From NCBI GenBank assembly GCA_945863035.1, contig CAMAZH010000007.1:1-64000 (forward strand): a DNA stretch of 64,000 nt, given 5' to 3'. Under the pieces are notes generated by a model. That model was not told the origin of the DNA, made no database searches, and was given only the letters and a program-made list of their open reading frames with translations. This document shows positions 30,321 through 39,856 of this stretch, one piece after another. The position numbers and the translations under genes are program-made. Numbering within the stretch: the first letter of the stretch is position 1; every line of letters starts with the position of its first letter. The stretch comes from Chitinophaga pinensis. Its GTDB lineage: Bacteria > Bacteroidota > Bacteroidia > Bacteroidales > GCA-2748055.

Positions 30321-32807
30321 ATGGTATCACAAGAAATTCTCGAGAACTGGCTGTTCAGAAAAAAAGGCCAGGATCAATGGTTAAAAGCTTCGGTTCCCGG
30401 CTGCGTTCACACGGATTTGCTTGAGAACAAAATTATCCCCGACCCTTTCTTTGGAGCTAATGTTGAAGACTTACAGTGGATTGAAAAAGAAGACTGGGAA
30501 TATTGTTGTTTATTCAACGTTTCGCCCTACCTCTTCGACCACGACCAAATTGAAATTTGGTTTTACGGGGTTGATACCTATGCGGAGATTTTGCTTAACG
30601 GAAAGCCCATCATCACCACCAGCAATATGTTCCACCCTTGGTGCGCCGATGTAAAAGCACATCTTCATGAGGGAGAGAACACATTGGTTGTTCTGTTCTC
30701 ATCCCCCTATAAAAGAGGCCTTGAAAAATATAAAAAGCAACCTTTCCCGCTTCCGGCCAACAACGATAAAGCTGAAGTTAAAGTCAGCCCCTTCAGCCGC
30801 AAGGCAGCCTATCATTATGGTTGGGACTGGAGTCCAAGGCTGCTTACCAGCGGCTTTTGGAAAAACATTGAGCTTATTGCCTGGAACAAACTCAAAATAA
30901 GAGATTTTTACATTCTTCAGCAAAGCCAGAGCCCGGATTATGCCAGCCTGGTCTGCGAACTCGAGCTCGAGGTCCATTCGGCCGGCGAGTACATCTTTGC
31001 CGTTTATATCGATGAAAATATTATCTCAACCGGAAAGCTGAGGCTCGTGAAAGGGGTCAACAAATTCAGCCACCCCTTTGGCATTCACAACCCCAAACTC
31101 TGGTATCCCAGAGGATATGGGAATCCGGATGTGTACAAAATAACAATCGACATTAAGGACGACGACAACATTATCGATACCCGCCAAACCACCACCGGAA
31201 TTAGAAAAGTGGAACTTATAACGTCCGGTCCCGGTAGCGATGCGGGATTTCATTTCAGGGTAAACGGTATCGATGTGTATGCAAGAGGGGCAAATATTGT
31301 CCCGATGGACTTTTTCCTCCCCCGTGTAAAGAAAGCAGACTATAAAACGCTTATTGAAAACGCCGTTTCGGTGAATATGAATATGCTGCGGGTTTGGGGA
31401 GGGGGCGTTTATGAAAACGACTCATTTTACAACCTATGTAACAAGGAAGGTATTATGGTATGGCAGGATTTTATGTTTGCCTGCATGATGTATCCATCAG
31501 ACAATGATTTCCTTGCCTCAGTCCAGACCGAAGTGGAATACAACATCAAGAGACTCAGGAATCACCCCTCGGTTGTTTTGTGGTGCGGGAACAACGAAGT
31601 ACTCGAAGGAGCGCATTTCTGGGGATGGAAAGAGGCGTTGGGCAAGGATTTCGATGAGGCCATGGAATCCTATAACCGAATTTTTTACGAGCTTATTCCG
31701 GAAACCCTTACCGCTTTGGATTCGACCCGACCGTACTGGCCATCCTCACCCTCATCTTCATATAAGGGAGCACCGAGCCTTTCTTCCGGCGATTATCATT
31801 TCTGGGACATCATTAAACAGCCGCTCCCCCTTCGGTCGTACGAAGACAATGTCGGGAGATTTATGTCGGAGTTTGGCTTTAAGTCGTACCCCGAGTTAAG
31901 CACAGTTTGCAGCTATGCTGAGGAAAAAGATCAGGACATCCGCTCCCGTGTACTAGAATTGCATCAGGGATGGGAAAACGGCGCAGATTTGGTTGAAAGG
32001 CATGTTTTGGAACTGTTTGGGAAGCCCGATAACTTCAATGATTTTCTGTACCTCTCCCAAAATACCCAGGCGCAGGCCATTAAAATTGCTGTTGAGGCTC
32101 AGCGACGGTCAAAACCCTATTGCATGGGGTCGCTTTTCTGGCAACTAAACGACTGCTGGCCCTGCGCAAGCTGGTCGGCCATTGATTATGCCGGAAATTG
32201 GAAAGCCTTGATGTATGAGCTTAAGCATCTGTTTGCAGATGTTATTGTATCGCCAGTTATTAAAGGCGACACCATTGAGATTTATGTTGTGTCGGATAAG
32301 CCAAAACCCCTTAACCTGAGAGCCAGTTTGAAGATTATTGATTTTGAGGGAACCGAATACTACGCCAAAGATACCGACTACCAGACGATCGGATCGGCTT
32401 CGGAAATGATATTTTCGATTCCGCTGAGCAAGATGGATCTCTCCCAGCTTAAGAACCAACTCGTTCTGGTTGCGGAAATTTTTTCCGAGAAAAAGAGGCT
32501 CGACCGCAACCTTATGTATTTCGCTAATCCCAGGGAATTGTTATTAAAACCGGCCAAACCGGAAATATCCATTGGCGAATCGGGAAACACAAGCATGATC
32601 ATCATCAAATCGACAGTGCTTATGAAGAATGTTTTTCTCGAAAGTCATGATAAGGAAGGTTTCTTCAGCGACAATTATTTTGATTTGCTTCCCGGAGAGA
32701 CGAAGACTGTGATTTTCCATTCCGAGCTTCCCTTTGCCTCTGAGAACAACTTTTCCATTCGCTGTTTGAATTGCAGGGATTCAACCCGGCTTGCCGAGCA
32801 GGTCTAA
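30321..32807 (+). CDS. Beta-mannosidase, GH2 family
   Basis: WCGNNEVLEG (acid/base) and FMSEFGFKSYPEL (nucleophile); jelly-roll N-terminus WLKASVPGCVHTDLL; no signal peptide. Confidence 0.95.
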   Translation: MVSQEILENWLFRKKGQDQWLKASVPGCVHTDLLENKIIPDPFFGANVEDLQWIEKEDWEYCCLFNVSPYLFDHDQIEIWFYGVDTYAEILLNGKPIITTSNMFHPWCADVKAHLHEGENTLVVLFSSPYKRGLEKYKKQPFPLPANNDKAEVKVSPFSRKAAYHYGWDWSPRLLTSGFWKNIELIAWNKLKIRDFYILQQSQSPDYASLVCELELEVHSAGEYIFAVYIDENIISTGKLRLVKGVNKFSHPFGIHNPKLWYPRGYGNPDVYKITIDIKDDDNIIDTRQTTTGIRKVELITSGPGSDAGFHFRVNGIDVYARGANIVPMDFFLPRVKKADYKTLIENAVSVNMNMLRVWGGGVYENDSFYNLCNKEGIMVWQDFMFACMMYPSDNDFLASVQTEVEYNIKRLRNHPSVVLWCGNNEVLEGAHFWGWKEALGKDFDEAMESYNRIFYELIPETLTALDSTRPYWPSSPSSSYKGAPSLSSGDYHFWDIIKQPLPLRSYEDNVGRFMSEFGFKSYPELSTVCSYAEEKDQDIRSRVLELHQGWENGADLVERHVLELFGKPDNFNDFLYLSQNTQAQAIKIAVEAQRRSKPYCMGSLFWQLNDCWPCASWSAIDYAGNWKALMYELKHLFADVIVSPVIKGDTIEIYVVSDKPKPLNLRASLKIIDFEGTEYYAKDTDYQTIGSASEMIFSIPLSKMDLSQLKNQLVLVAEIFSEKKRLDRNLMYFANPRELLLKPAKPEISIGESGNTSMIIIKSTVLMKNVFLESHDKEGFFSDNYFDLLPGETKTVIFHSELPFASENNFSIRCLNCRDSTRLAEQV

Positions 32808-33007
32808 GGCAAACTGGCCGGGAAAAGATATTACCCTGCCAATGGCCACGGCTTGTAACTTTGTGTCTTTTTTGATGGATTATTATCAGGATTTTTTATC
32901 TTTGAAACCGTCTTGGCTTGTTTCTGAATTCAAAACGGGGTTTCCTTTCCAGTTGCTTCCATTTTACTTTTCAAGCCTAAGCCAGGAATCTTTCAAATTC
33001 ATATATT

Positions 33008-33514
33008 ATGTTCAAAGAAAAATCTGCAGGTCCCTTACCTTGTGAGGGCTATAGCAATGCCCAGCTAAGCATGCTGGTAATTTTGCGTCTGGCAATTGGC
33101 TGGCATTTCCTTTACGAAGGCATCAGCAAGATACTCAACCCGAACTGGTCGTCGATTGGTTTTTTGCTCGACTCGAAAGGGCTTTTCTCAGGGATGTTCC
33201 ATTCTATGGCTGCGAATCCCGATTTGGTGAATTCAATTGATTTTCTCAATGCCTGGGGATTGGCTGCAATTGGTCTGGGATTAATTACCGGACTGCTTAC
33301 ACAAATTGCCACCCTTGCCGGAATGGTGCTTCTGGCATTTTACTATTTATCGCATCCTCCGCTGATAACCAGCGAATATGCAATTCCCAGCGAGGGAAGC
33401 TATCTGTGGGTCAACAAAAACCTTATAGAGTTTTTCGCCCTTTGGGTATTGTTTTTATTCCCCAGTGGGAATCGCATTGGTTTAGACCGGTTTATCTTTA
33501 ACAGGAAAAAATAG
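33008..33514 (+). CDS. DoxX family membrane protein
   Basis: LRLAIGWHFLYEGISKILNPNW typical of DoxX family; four TM segments. Confidence 0.88.
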   Translation: MFKEKSAGPLPCEGYSNAQLSMLVILRLAIGWHFLYEGISKILNPNWSSIGFLLDSKGLFSGMFHSMAANPDLVNSIDFLNAWGLAAIGLGLITGLLTQIATLAGMVLLAFYYLSHPPLITSEYAIPSEGSYLWVNKNLIEFFALWVLFLFPSGNRIGLDRFIFNRKK

Positions 33515-33536
33515 TTACAGGAAAAAGTTTACCATA

Positions 33537-35168
33537 ATGAACAAAAATAAAACAACCCCGAACGCGGAAAAAGAAGACAATAGCTCAAAAATCGGAAGAA
33601 GAGATGTACTAAAAGGCCTGGCAACCCTTCCCCTTTTGGGCGCTTTTGCCTATGGCGTTTATAAAAAAAAGAATTATGACCGCATCGCAAACAGCAAGCT
33701 AAGACAGGCTGTGGATTTGAGTGCGGAGTCGCCTGTTGTTTTCCAGACACAGCAAAAGGATCCTCATATACGAATAGGGATTATCGGATATGGCATTCGC
33801 GGACCGCAATTGTTAAAAGCCGCAGGCTTTGCCATGCCTTCTGAACTCGATAAATGGAAAGAGAGTTCGCTTAAAAACCCTTCCGATCACCGGCTCGAGG
33901 ACTTCAAAGCTCAGGAAAACCTCAATATTTCGATTACAGCCGTTTGCGATCTGTTCGACGTTAATGCGGAACGGGCCTTATCTGCAGCCGCAAATGTTGG
34001 CAGGGACGGAAGCGATGGGAATTTTGTGCAGACTGCCAAAAGGTACAAAACCTATCAGGAATTGCTTTCTTCGGGTGAGGTAGATGCTGTGATAATTGCC
34101 ACCCCCGACCATTGGCATACCGACATATCCATTGCCGCAGCTCTGAAAGGCATTCATGTTTATGTTGAAAAAGGCATGACCCGAACGGTTGAAGAAGCGT
34201 TTCGTTTGAGAGAAACCGTTAAAAAAAGCAACATTGTTTTCCAACTTGGACACCAGGGCCGGCAGACCGAATCGCATATGAAAGCCCGCGAAGCCATGGA
34301 AAAAAACATCATCGGCAAGGTTGGTCTGATTGAGGTTTGCACCAATCGCAACTCTCCTAACGGTGCATGGGTTTACGATATTCATCCGGATGGCAACCCA
34401 CAAACAATCGACTGGGAACAGTTTGAATTCCCCTGTGAAACAAAACACCCCTTTAGCCCCGAGCGCTTTTTCCGTTGGAGGTGTTGGTGGGATTATGGTA
34501 CAGGTCTCGGGGGAGATTTACTGACTCACGAATTCGATGCCATCAACCAGATTATGAGCCTGGGAATACCGCATTCCGCCGTAAGCTCCGGAGGAGTTTA
34601 TTTTTATAAGAACAAAGAGGCTGGTCACTATGTGAATGAAGTGAGGAATGTTCCGGATATATGGCAGGTTGCCCTGGAATACCCCACCCGCGATTTGACG
34701 CTTCTTTACAGTGCCTCTCTGGCAAGCAACAAGGAAAGGGGGAAAATGATCATGGGACATGACGGCTATATGGAACTAAGCGATGCACTTACCATCTATG
34801 CCGACCGGGAATCGACCCTCTACAAAGAAAAAATCGAGGCGAAAATCATCAAACCCGAACTGCCCATATACACGTATATCCCCGGCAGAAGCACTGTGGA
34901 TGCCATTACCTCCCCCACCGAAAAGTACTTTGCAAGTCGCGGACTCCTGTATACCTATCGTGGAGGGAAAAGGGTCGACACAACCCACCTTCATATTAAG
35001 GAATGGATTGACTGTATAAGAGAAAGTATTGCACAGGATAAACTGATACAGCCCAGCTGCAATATCGACCAGGGATTTGAGGAGGCAATCACCGCCCATA
35101 TGGCAACAATATCCTATCTGGAAGACAGAAAGGTGTTCTGGGATGCCGACAAAGAATCCGTGGTTTAA
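33537..35168 (+). CDS. Gfo/Idh/MocA family oxidoreductase, probable Tat substrate
   Basis: GRRDVLKGLATLPLLGAFA Tat-like signal; IRIGIIGYGIRGPQLL Rossmann motif; AVIIATPDHWHTDI and HVYVEKGMTRTVEEA. Confidence 0.94.
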   Translation: MNKNKTTPNAEKEDNSSKIGRRDVLKGLATLPLLGAFAYGVYKKKNYDRIANSKLRQAVDLSAESPVVFQTQQKDPHIRIGIIGYGIRGPQLLKAAGFAMPSELDKWKESSLKNPSDHRLEDFKAQENLNISITAVCDLFDVNAERALSAAANVGRDGSDGNFVQTAKRYKTYQELLSSGEVDAVIIATPDHWHTDISIAAALKGIHVYVEKGMTRTVEEAFRLRETVKKSNIVFQLGHQGRQTESHMKAREAMEKNIIGKVGLIEVCTNRNSPNGAWVYDIHPDGNPQTIDWEQFEFPCETKHPFSPERFFRWRCWWDYGTGLGGDLLTHEFDAINQIMSLGIPHSAVSSGGVYFYKNKEAGHYVNEVRNVPDIWQVALEYPTRDLTLLYSASLASNKERGKMIMGHDGYMELSDALTIYADRESTLYKEKIEAKIIKPELPIYTYIPGRSTVDAITSPTEKYFASRGLLYTYRGGKRVDTTHLHIKEWIDCIRESIAQDKLIQPSCNIDQGFEEAITAHMATISYLEDRKVFWDADKESVV

Positions 35169-35245
35169 TTTTTTTAACAAAAAAAAAGGGCGGAAAATGA
35201 ACAACTAAGCATTTAAATTGTAATTTCGTTTCAAAATATTTTCTA

Positions 35246-35638
35246 ATGCATCAAGAAATCAAAGAAAAGCTGAAAGGTAAAACCATTCTTGTTGTCGAAG
35301 ATGATCAGATCAGTGCCGAATATCTTAAGGAAGTTTTCGAGGAAAAAGGTGTTCATCTGATTTTTGCAAATAGTGGTGAGGATGCAATAAAGATGGTTAT
35401 TAGCAACCCTCAGATTGAAGTTGTTTTAATGGATATCCGATTACCCGGAATCAACGGTTACAAAGCAACTGAGGAGATTAAAAAGATACGCAAGGATCTG
35501 CCTGTGATAGCCCAAACCGCTTACGCCTTGGATGGTGATCACTCCAAAGCCCTGGCAGCAGGCTGCGTAGCCTATATATCAAAACCTATTGGCTATAACG
35601 AGCTGTTAAGCCTGATTCTTAAGGTGCTTTACCCCTGA
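35246..35638 (+). CDS. Stand-alone response regulator (REC only)
   Basis: ILVVEDDQIS, VLMDIRLPGINGY, AQTAYAL, ISKPI motifs. Confidence 0.93.
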   Translation: MHQEIKEKLKGKTILVVEDDQISAEYLKEVFEEKGVHLIFANSGEDAIKMVISNPQIEVVLMDIRLPGINGYKATEEIKKIRKDLPVIAQTAYALDGDHSKALAAGCVAYISKPIGYNELLSLILKVLYP

Positions 35639-35926
35639 TACGCTGCCAATCCCCGGCAAAAAGATTAAAAAAGATCGAATTATTTAGAATGAATGAAAAT
35701 AAGCCTATTTTTGTAGCTTAACCATTTTTTCAAACCATGTTCCTACTGAAAATGTCAGTTTCTGTGCCTGTGATGGCAATCGCCCTGTCGTGCTGCAAAT
35801 TACCATGGCAAGTATTGATAAGAAAGACCTCGAGTGCAGTCTTGTGCCAATGCCTGTAAACAATACAATGTGAAGCCCTGTGGCAGAGAATACTTACCTG
35901 TTTTATTAACATCAGCAAATATACCA

Positions 35927-36868
35927 ATGATAAAAATTGTCTTCCTGGATGCGAAAACGGTTGGAGAGGTGCCCAACTTCAGGGTACTTGAAAAACAGGG
36001 CACGCTCACAATTTACGAAAAGACCGAGCCTGCCGATATTATTGGCCGCTGTTTGGGTCAGGATGTTATTATTACCAGCAAAGTGCTTCTGAGCCGTGCG
36101 ATCATGAGCCAGCTGCCCGACCTGAAGCTGATCTGCGTGGCGGCAACAGGCTTGAACAACATAGACCTGGACGCTGCCGAGCAGCTGAAAATACAAGTGA
36201 AAAATGTTGCCGGTTACTCTACCGAATCGGTAGCCCAGCTGAGCTTTGCAATGCTTTTATACCTTGTGAACCGAATTCAGTATTACGATGCCTTTGTAAA
36301 ATCGGGAGCCTATGCCAAAAGCGACATATTCACCCACTTCGGACCTCCTTTTTGGGAATTGAATGGCAAGCGACTGGGAATTATAGGTCTGGGCAACATT
36401 GGGCGGAGAGTTGCGCAGATAGCACAGAGCTTTGGCATGGAGGTCGTTTTCTTTTCAACCACGGGAAGGAATAACAATATTAATTACAAACGTTTTGACC
36501 TCGATACCTTGCTAAGCACTTCGGATGTGATAAGTATACATTCACCTCTTAACGATCAGACCCGGGGACTCATTAACTACGAAAAAATACGACTGATGCG
36601 CCCTTGCGCCATTCTTCTGAATACCGGTCGCGGTGGAATTATCGACGAAAGCGATCTCGCACGTGCCCTCAATGAGAACCTTATCGGCGGAGCAGGTATC
36701 GATGTGCTTGAGCAGGAGCCTCCTTCGGCTGACAACCCTTTGTTCAAAATCCAGAACCGTGACAAACTTCTGATTACTCCCCATATCGCATGGACCAGCA
36801 TTGAGGCAAGGCAACGGTTAATCGACAAATTGGCAAGGAACATTGAGGAATTCAGGAAATCAATTTGA
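35927..36868 (+). CDS. D-2-hydroxyacid dehydrogenase (glycerate dehydrogenase-like); ORF extends to 35834, start at 35927 preferred
   Basis: LGIIGLGNIGRRVAQIAQSFGM, LLNTGRGGIIDESDLARAL, DVLEQEPP, TPHIAWTSIEARQRL. Confidence 0.95.
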   Translation: MIKIVFLDAKTVGEVPNFRVLEKQGTLTIYEKTEPADIIGRCLGQDVIITSKVLLSRAIMSQLPDLKLICVAATGLNNIDLDAAEQLKIQVKNVAGYSTESVAQLSFAMLLYLVNRIQYYDAFVKSGAYAKSDIFTHFGPPFWELNGKRLGIIGLGNIGRRVAQIAQSFGMEVVFFSTTGRNNNINYKRFDLDTLLSTSDVISIHSPLNDQTRGLINYEKIRLMRPCAILLNTGRGGIIDESDLARALNENLIGGAGIDVLEQEPPSADNPLFKIQNRDKLLITPHIAWTSIEARQRLIDKLARNIEEFRKSI

Positions 36869-37097
36869 AAATTAGTTAATTGGTTAATTTGAAAATGAGA
36901 TAATTGGTTAATTTGAAAATTGGTTAATTTGAAAAATGGTCAATTAGTTAATTTGAAAATGAGATAATTGGTTAATTTGAAAATTGGTCAATTAGTTAAT
37001 TTGAAAATGTGCTAATTGGTTAATTTTCAAATTATCACATTTTCAAATTACCACATTTTCAAATTGCCTCATTTTCAAATTAACTAATTTTCAAATC
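36864..37097. repeat. Imperfect tandem repeat with orientation switch filling a convergent intergenic region
   Basis: Seven AATTTGAAAA-centred units, then five ATTTTCAAAT-centred units; orientation flips near 37021; starts at one stop codon and ends just before the other. Confidence 0.9.
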
Positions 37098-37103
37098 AAA
37101 TAA

Positions 37104-37865
37104 TTACATGGGCAGAATACGTATATTTCTGAACCAAACATCATTTCCATGATCCTGAAGTCCGAAATATCCTTCACGGTATTTACCGAAATTCGGGAAA
37201 TCCTTGAATTTGCTGGCTGCAACCATGGCATCCCAATCGGAGGTTCCAAGATGGTATTCAACAACAACTTCCCCGTTCATTTTATGAATTACAGTGCCTT
37301 GATAGACCATTAACTCAACTGTGTTCCATTCGCCAGCGGGCTTTGTGTTTTGAGGCACTGCCGGGATCAGATCATAAAGGGATCCTGCCTGACGGTTACC
37401 GTCTTTTCCCAAAAATGAATCAGGGTGTTTGAGGTTATCGAGTACCTGCATTTCTGTGGCTGATTTCCAGATAGGATCTTCGTTAATAAGTGCGCCGTAA
37501 AAAATACCGCTGTTTCCGCCTTCGGAAATCTTCCACTCGAGTTGAAGTCTGAAATCTTTAAATGGCTTGTTGTAAACGATGTCTCCACCGCCACCGCCAG
37601 CTTCACCTTGTCCTGAGCCCTGGCATTTGAGAGCACCTTCCTCAATTACCCAACCCTGTGCGGGAAAGGCTTCTTTTCCATAGCCAATCCAGCCTTCGGT
37701 ACTGGTACCATCGAACAAAGCTATCCAACCTTCTTCAGCAGGTGGAGCTGTTTCTGTTTGCTCTGCGGCGGCAGTAGCATCAGTCTTTGCTTTGCAGGAT
37801 ACCATTAGCATTCCCGCAAAAAGAACAATAGTTAGAATTGAAAATACTGATTTCAAGTTTTTCAT
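37104..37865 (-). CDS. DUF1080 / 3-keto-disaccharide hydrolase-domain lipoprotein
   Basis: Lipobox MLMVSCKA; EEGWIALFDGTSTEGWIGYG, LEWKISEGGNSGIFY, WNTVELMVYQGTVIHKMNGE, YFGLQDHGNDVWFRNIRI. Confidence 0.94.
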   Translation of the reverse strand: MKNLKSVFSILTIVLFAGMLMVSCKAKTDATAAAEQTETAPPAEEGWIALFDGTSTEGWIGYGKEAFPAQGWVIEEGALKCQGSGQGEAGGGGGDIVYNKPFKDFRLQLEWKISEGGNSGIFYGALINEDPIWKSATEMQVLDNLKHPDSFLGKDGNRQAGSLYDLIPAVPQNTKPAGEWNTVELMVYQGTVIHKMNGEVVVEYHLGTSDWDAMVAASKFKDFPNFGKYREGYFGLQDHGNDVWFRNIRILPM

Positions 37866-38023
37866 GAGATTAAAAAGTTTGTTAATTAATAAATGTAATC
37901 GTGGTTATAGTCCGTAAATTTCAAAAAAAGAATCATAAAAACCAAGCCGCAAACCAAATGAAACCGTATTTTCGTGATAATAAACCATCAGCATGTCCGT
38001 TTGAAATATAAAATTCCCCCGTT

Positions 38024-39406
38024 ATGATTAACAAACTGTTCTCCCAGGTTCTTCTTGCACTGATTGTCTTTTCTGCTGATTGTTTGGCGCAGGACTCCGA
38101 CTCCCTCTTAAAGAAGGCCGAGTTTTATTACCTGAATGAGGAGTATCAGCTTGCAATTCCCCGGTTTACAGAATATATTAACCAGTTCCCCAAGGATTTC
38201 AGGGGATGGCAAACACGCGGAAACTGCTATCGCGAAACAGGGCAAACCATTCTTGCAATTAAAGATTACACTGCCGCCCTTGAATTGAAAAAAAATGACC
38301 CCGGATTGATATACTCTCTGGCAGATGCCTACGACAAAGCCTCGCTGCCGGATTCGTCGTTGCTTTATTACAAGAAGTATGTAAGACTAGAACCCAATCG
38401 CACAGAGGGTCTGACAAAACTCTGTCTGTTGTATATGTACAGTTTTCCGGAGCTCAGCGATTCAGCGATTCACTATGCGGGAAAAGCTGTTAAAAGTGAG
38501 CCGGGAAATCCCATGAACTACAACTATCTTGCCCTGGCCTATTACTCGGCCGACCAATACAAAAGTGCTCTGGAATCGGCACAACGTGGGTTGGCGCTAG
38601 ACAGCAGCATTTCGATACTTAACCGGACAGCGGGAATCGTCAGTTTCTTTCTTCGCGACTACTCCGCTGCCATCAGGTATTTCGATTCCGCCATCGCATC
38701 AAACCCGGAAGAATATATCGTTCTGGATTACAAAATACAAAGCATGCTATTGAAGAACACAAATCCGGAACAAATTAGCTTTCCCGCAGGCGGCTCTATC
38801 TCGTTGGTTGGAATTTCCTCAGAGAATCTTCACAAATCGGAATCCCGGGTTTTCAACAAAAAAAGCAATTACCATTTCGACAAGCTGCTGGAAAAATTTC
38901 GCTCCGCCCCTCTTGGCATGAGCCTTGACGAATTTTTCATGCTTTATATCGGGGCATCCCTGCAGCCAGAATATGCACAAACCTCAAAGCAAACAACGGA
39001 ATCCCCCGGAAAAAATATAAAAAACGATGCTCACACCCTGGAGGAAATGCTTTATGGGAACCCTTACGATTTCCCTCAATATCTTGCCCTGGCGGATTTG
39101 TACCTGGAGCTGGGCGATTATGGGAAATACCTCGAAAACCGTTACAAATATTATGGATTTCTGGAGAGTATTAAGGCGGCCGGGGATGGGCACTCAACAG
39201 AAAAAGCGTATATCGTGACCGACAAGAGCCATGAGTCGAATATCCTTTGGAGCCTGGGCTACAGCGTTAAAAAACAAACTGTTGTGAAAGTCGGAAAACA
39301 GCACTTCGACATCCTGAGTGTTATGGATGAGAACGGTGAGGAAACTCTGGTATATTTCAATATCGATAAGCCTTACGAGGCTATGCTGAAGAAAGGCAAG
39401 AATTAA
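38024..39406 (+). CDS. TPR-repeat exported protein with DUF4919-like C-terminal domain
   Basis: Signal peptide; successive TPR motifs; C-terminal NPYDFPQYLALADLYLELGDYGKYL...AYIVTDKSHESNILWSLGY. Confidence 0.78.
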   Translation: MINKLFSQVLLALIVFSADCLAQDSDSLLKKAEFYYLNEEYQLAIPRFTEYINQFPKDFRGWQTRGNCYRETGQTILAIKDYTAALELKKNDPGLIYSLADAYDKASLPDSSLLYYKKYVRLEPNRTEGLTKLCLLYMYSFPELSDSAIHYAGKAVKSEPGNPMNYNYLALAYYSADQYKSALESAQRGLALDSSISILNRTAGIVSFFLRDYSAAIRYFDSAIASNPEEYIVLDYKIQSMLLKNTNPEQISFPAGGSISLVGISSENLHKSESRVFNKKSNYHFDKLLEKFRSAPLGMSLDEFFMLYIGASLQPEYAQTSKQTTESPGKNIKNDAHTLEEMLYGNPYDFPQYLALADLYLELGDYGKYLENRYKYYGFLESIKAAGDGHSTEKAYIVTDKSHESNILWSLGYSVKKQTVVKVGKQHFDILSVMDENGEETLVYFNIDKPYEAMLKKGKN

Positions 39407-39441
39407 GAGTGCAAAAAACTTTCAACTTTATCATTTTTTCT

Positions 39442-39449
39442 TACCTTTG
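39442..39449 (+). promoter_or_regulatory. Candidate -7 box TACCTTTG upstream of tRNA-Arg
   Basis: Matches Bacteroidetes TAnnTTTG consensus, 118 bp upstream of tRNA; -33 element not clear. Confidence 0.4.
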
Positions 39450-39566
39450 CAGCCGAATTTAATGGAAATTAAACCGAAACGCTTGTGAGTTTTGCTAAAT
39501 GCGGCAAGCTTTTCCATTCGATCCCTTTCTCTTCTACCGCCTATGACAGAGAATAGATGACATTTT

Positions 39567-39640
39567 GGTTCCGTAGCTCAGTTGGACAGAGCAACAGCCT
39601 TCTAAGCTGTGGGTCCCGCGTTCGAATCGCGGCGGAATCA
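39567..39640 (+). tRNA. tRNA-Arg (anticodon TCT); CCA not encoded
   Basis: Cloverleaf: GGTTCCG/CGGAATC acceptor (one G-T pair), GCTC/GAGC D-stem, ACAGC-CTTCTAA-GCTGT anticodon arm, CCGCG-TTCGAAT-CGCGG T-arm. Confidence 0.96.
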
Positions 39641-39652
39641 CGAAAAACCTCA

Positions 39653-39683
39653 AATCCTGCAAACATCTGCAGGATTTTTTTTT
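39653..39683 (+). terminator. Rho-independent terminator after tRNA-Arg
   Basis: AATCCTGCA-AACATC-TGCAGGATT stem-loop followed by T-tract. Confidence 0.85.
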
Positions 39684-39718
39684 GCCACGATTAGAGCTCT
39701 TAAGTTTTCCGTCTCTTC

Positions 39719-39778
39719 TACCACAGAGTTACACGTTGTTTCTTTTTTTACCACTGAGTTACTTTTTTTACCACAGAG
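39719..39778. repeat. Three copies of TACCAC[AT]GAG; last two preceded by T7
   Basis: Copies at 39719, 39749 and 39769; resembles dispersed ACTCTGTGGTA-type repeats seen in Bacteroidetes intergenic DNA. Confidence 0.6.
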
Positions 39779-39856
39779 CCTCTTGCCTTTTCATCCCCTG
39801 ATGAACAAAATACCGCCAAGAACAGTTTACATTACAATTCAATAATCCCTTCGGCC

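Noticed and set aside
32791-33045. 84-aa ORF bridging beta-mannosidase and DoxX genes
   Set aside because: Overlaps both flanking genes and lacks coding character.
36864-37097. CRISPR array
   Set aside because: Units are AT-rich, imperfect, have short non-unique spacers and flip orientation; no cas genes nearby.
39609-39845. 78-aa ORF overlapping the tRNA-Arg 3' part
   Set aside because: Overlaps tRNA and terminator; translated low-complexity T-rich DNA.
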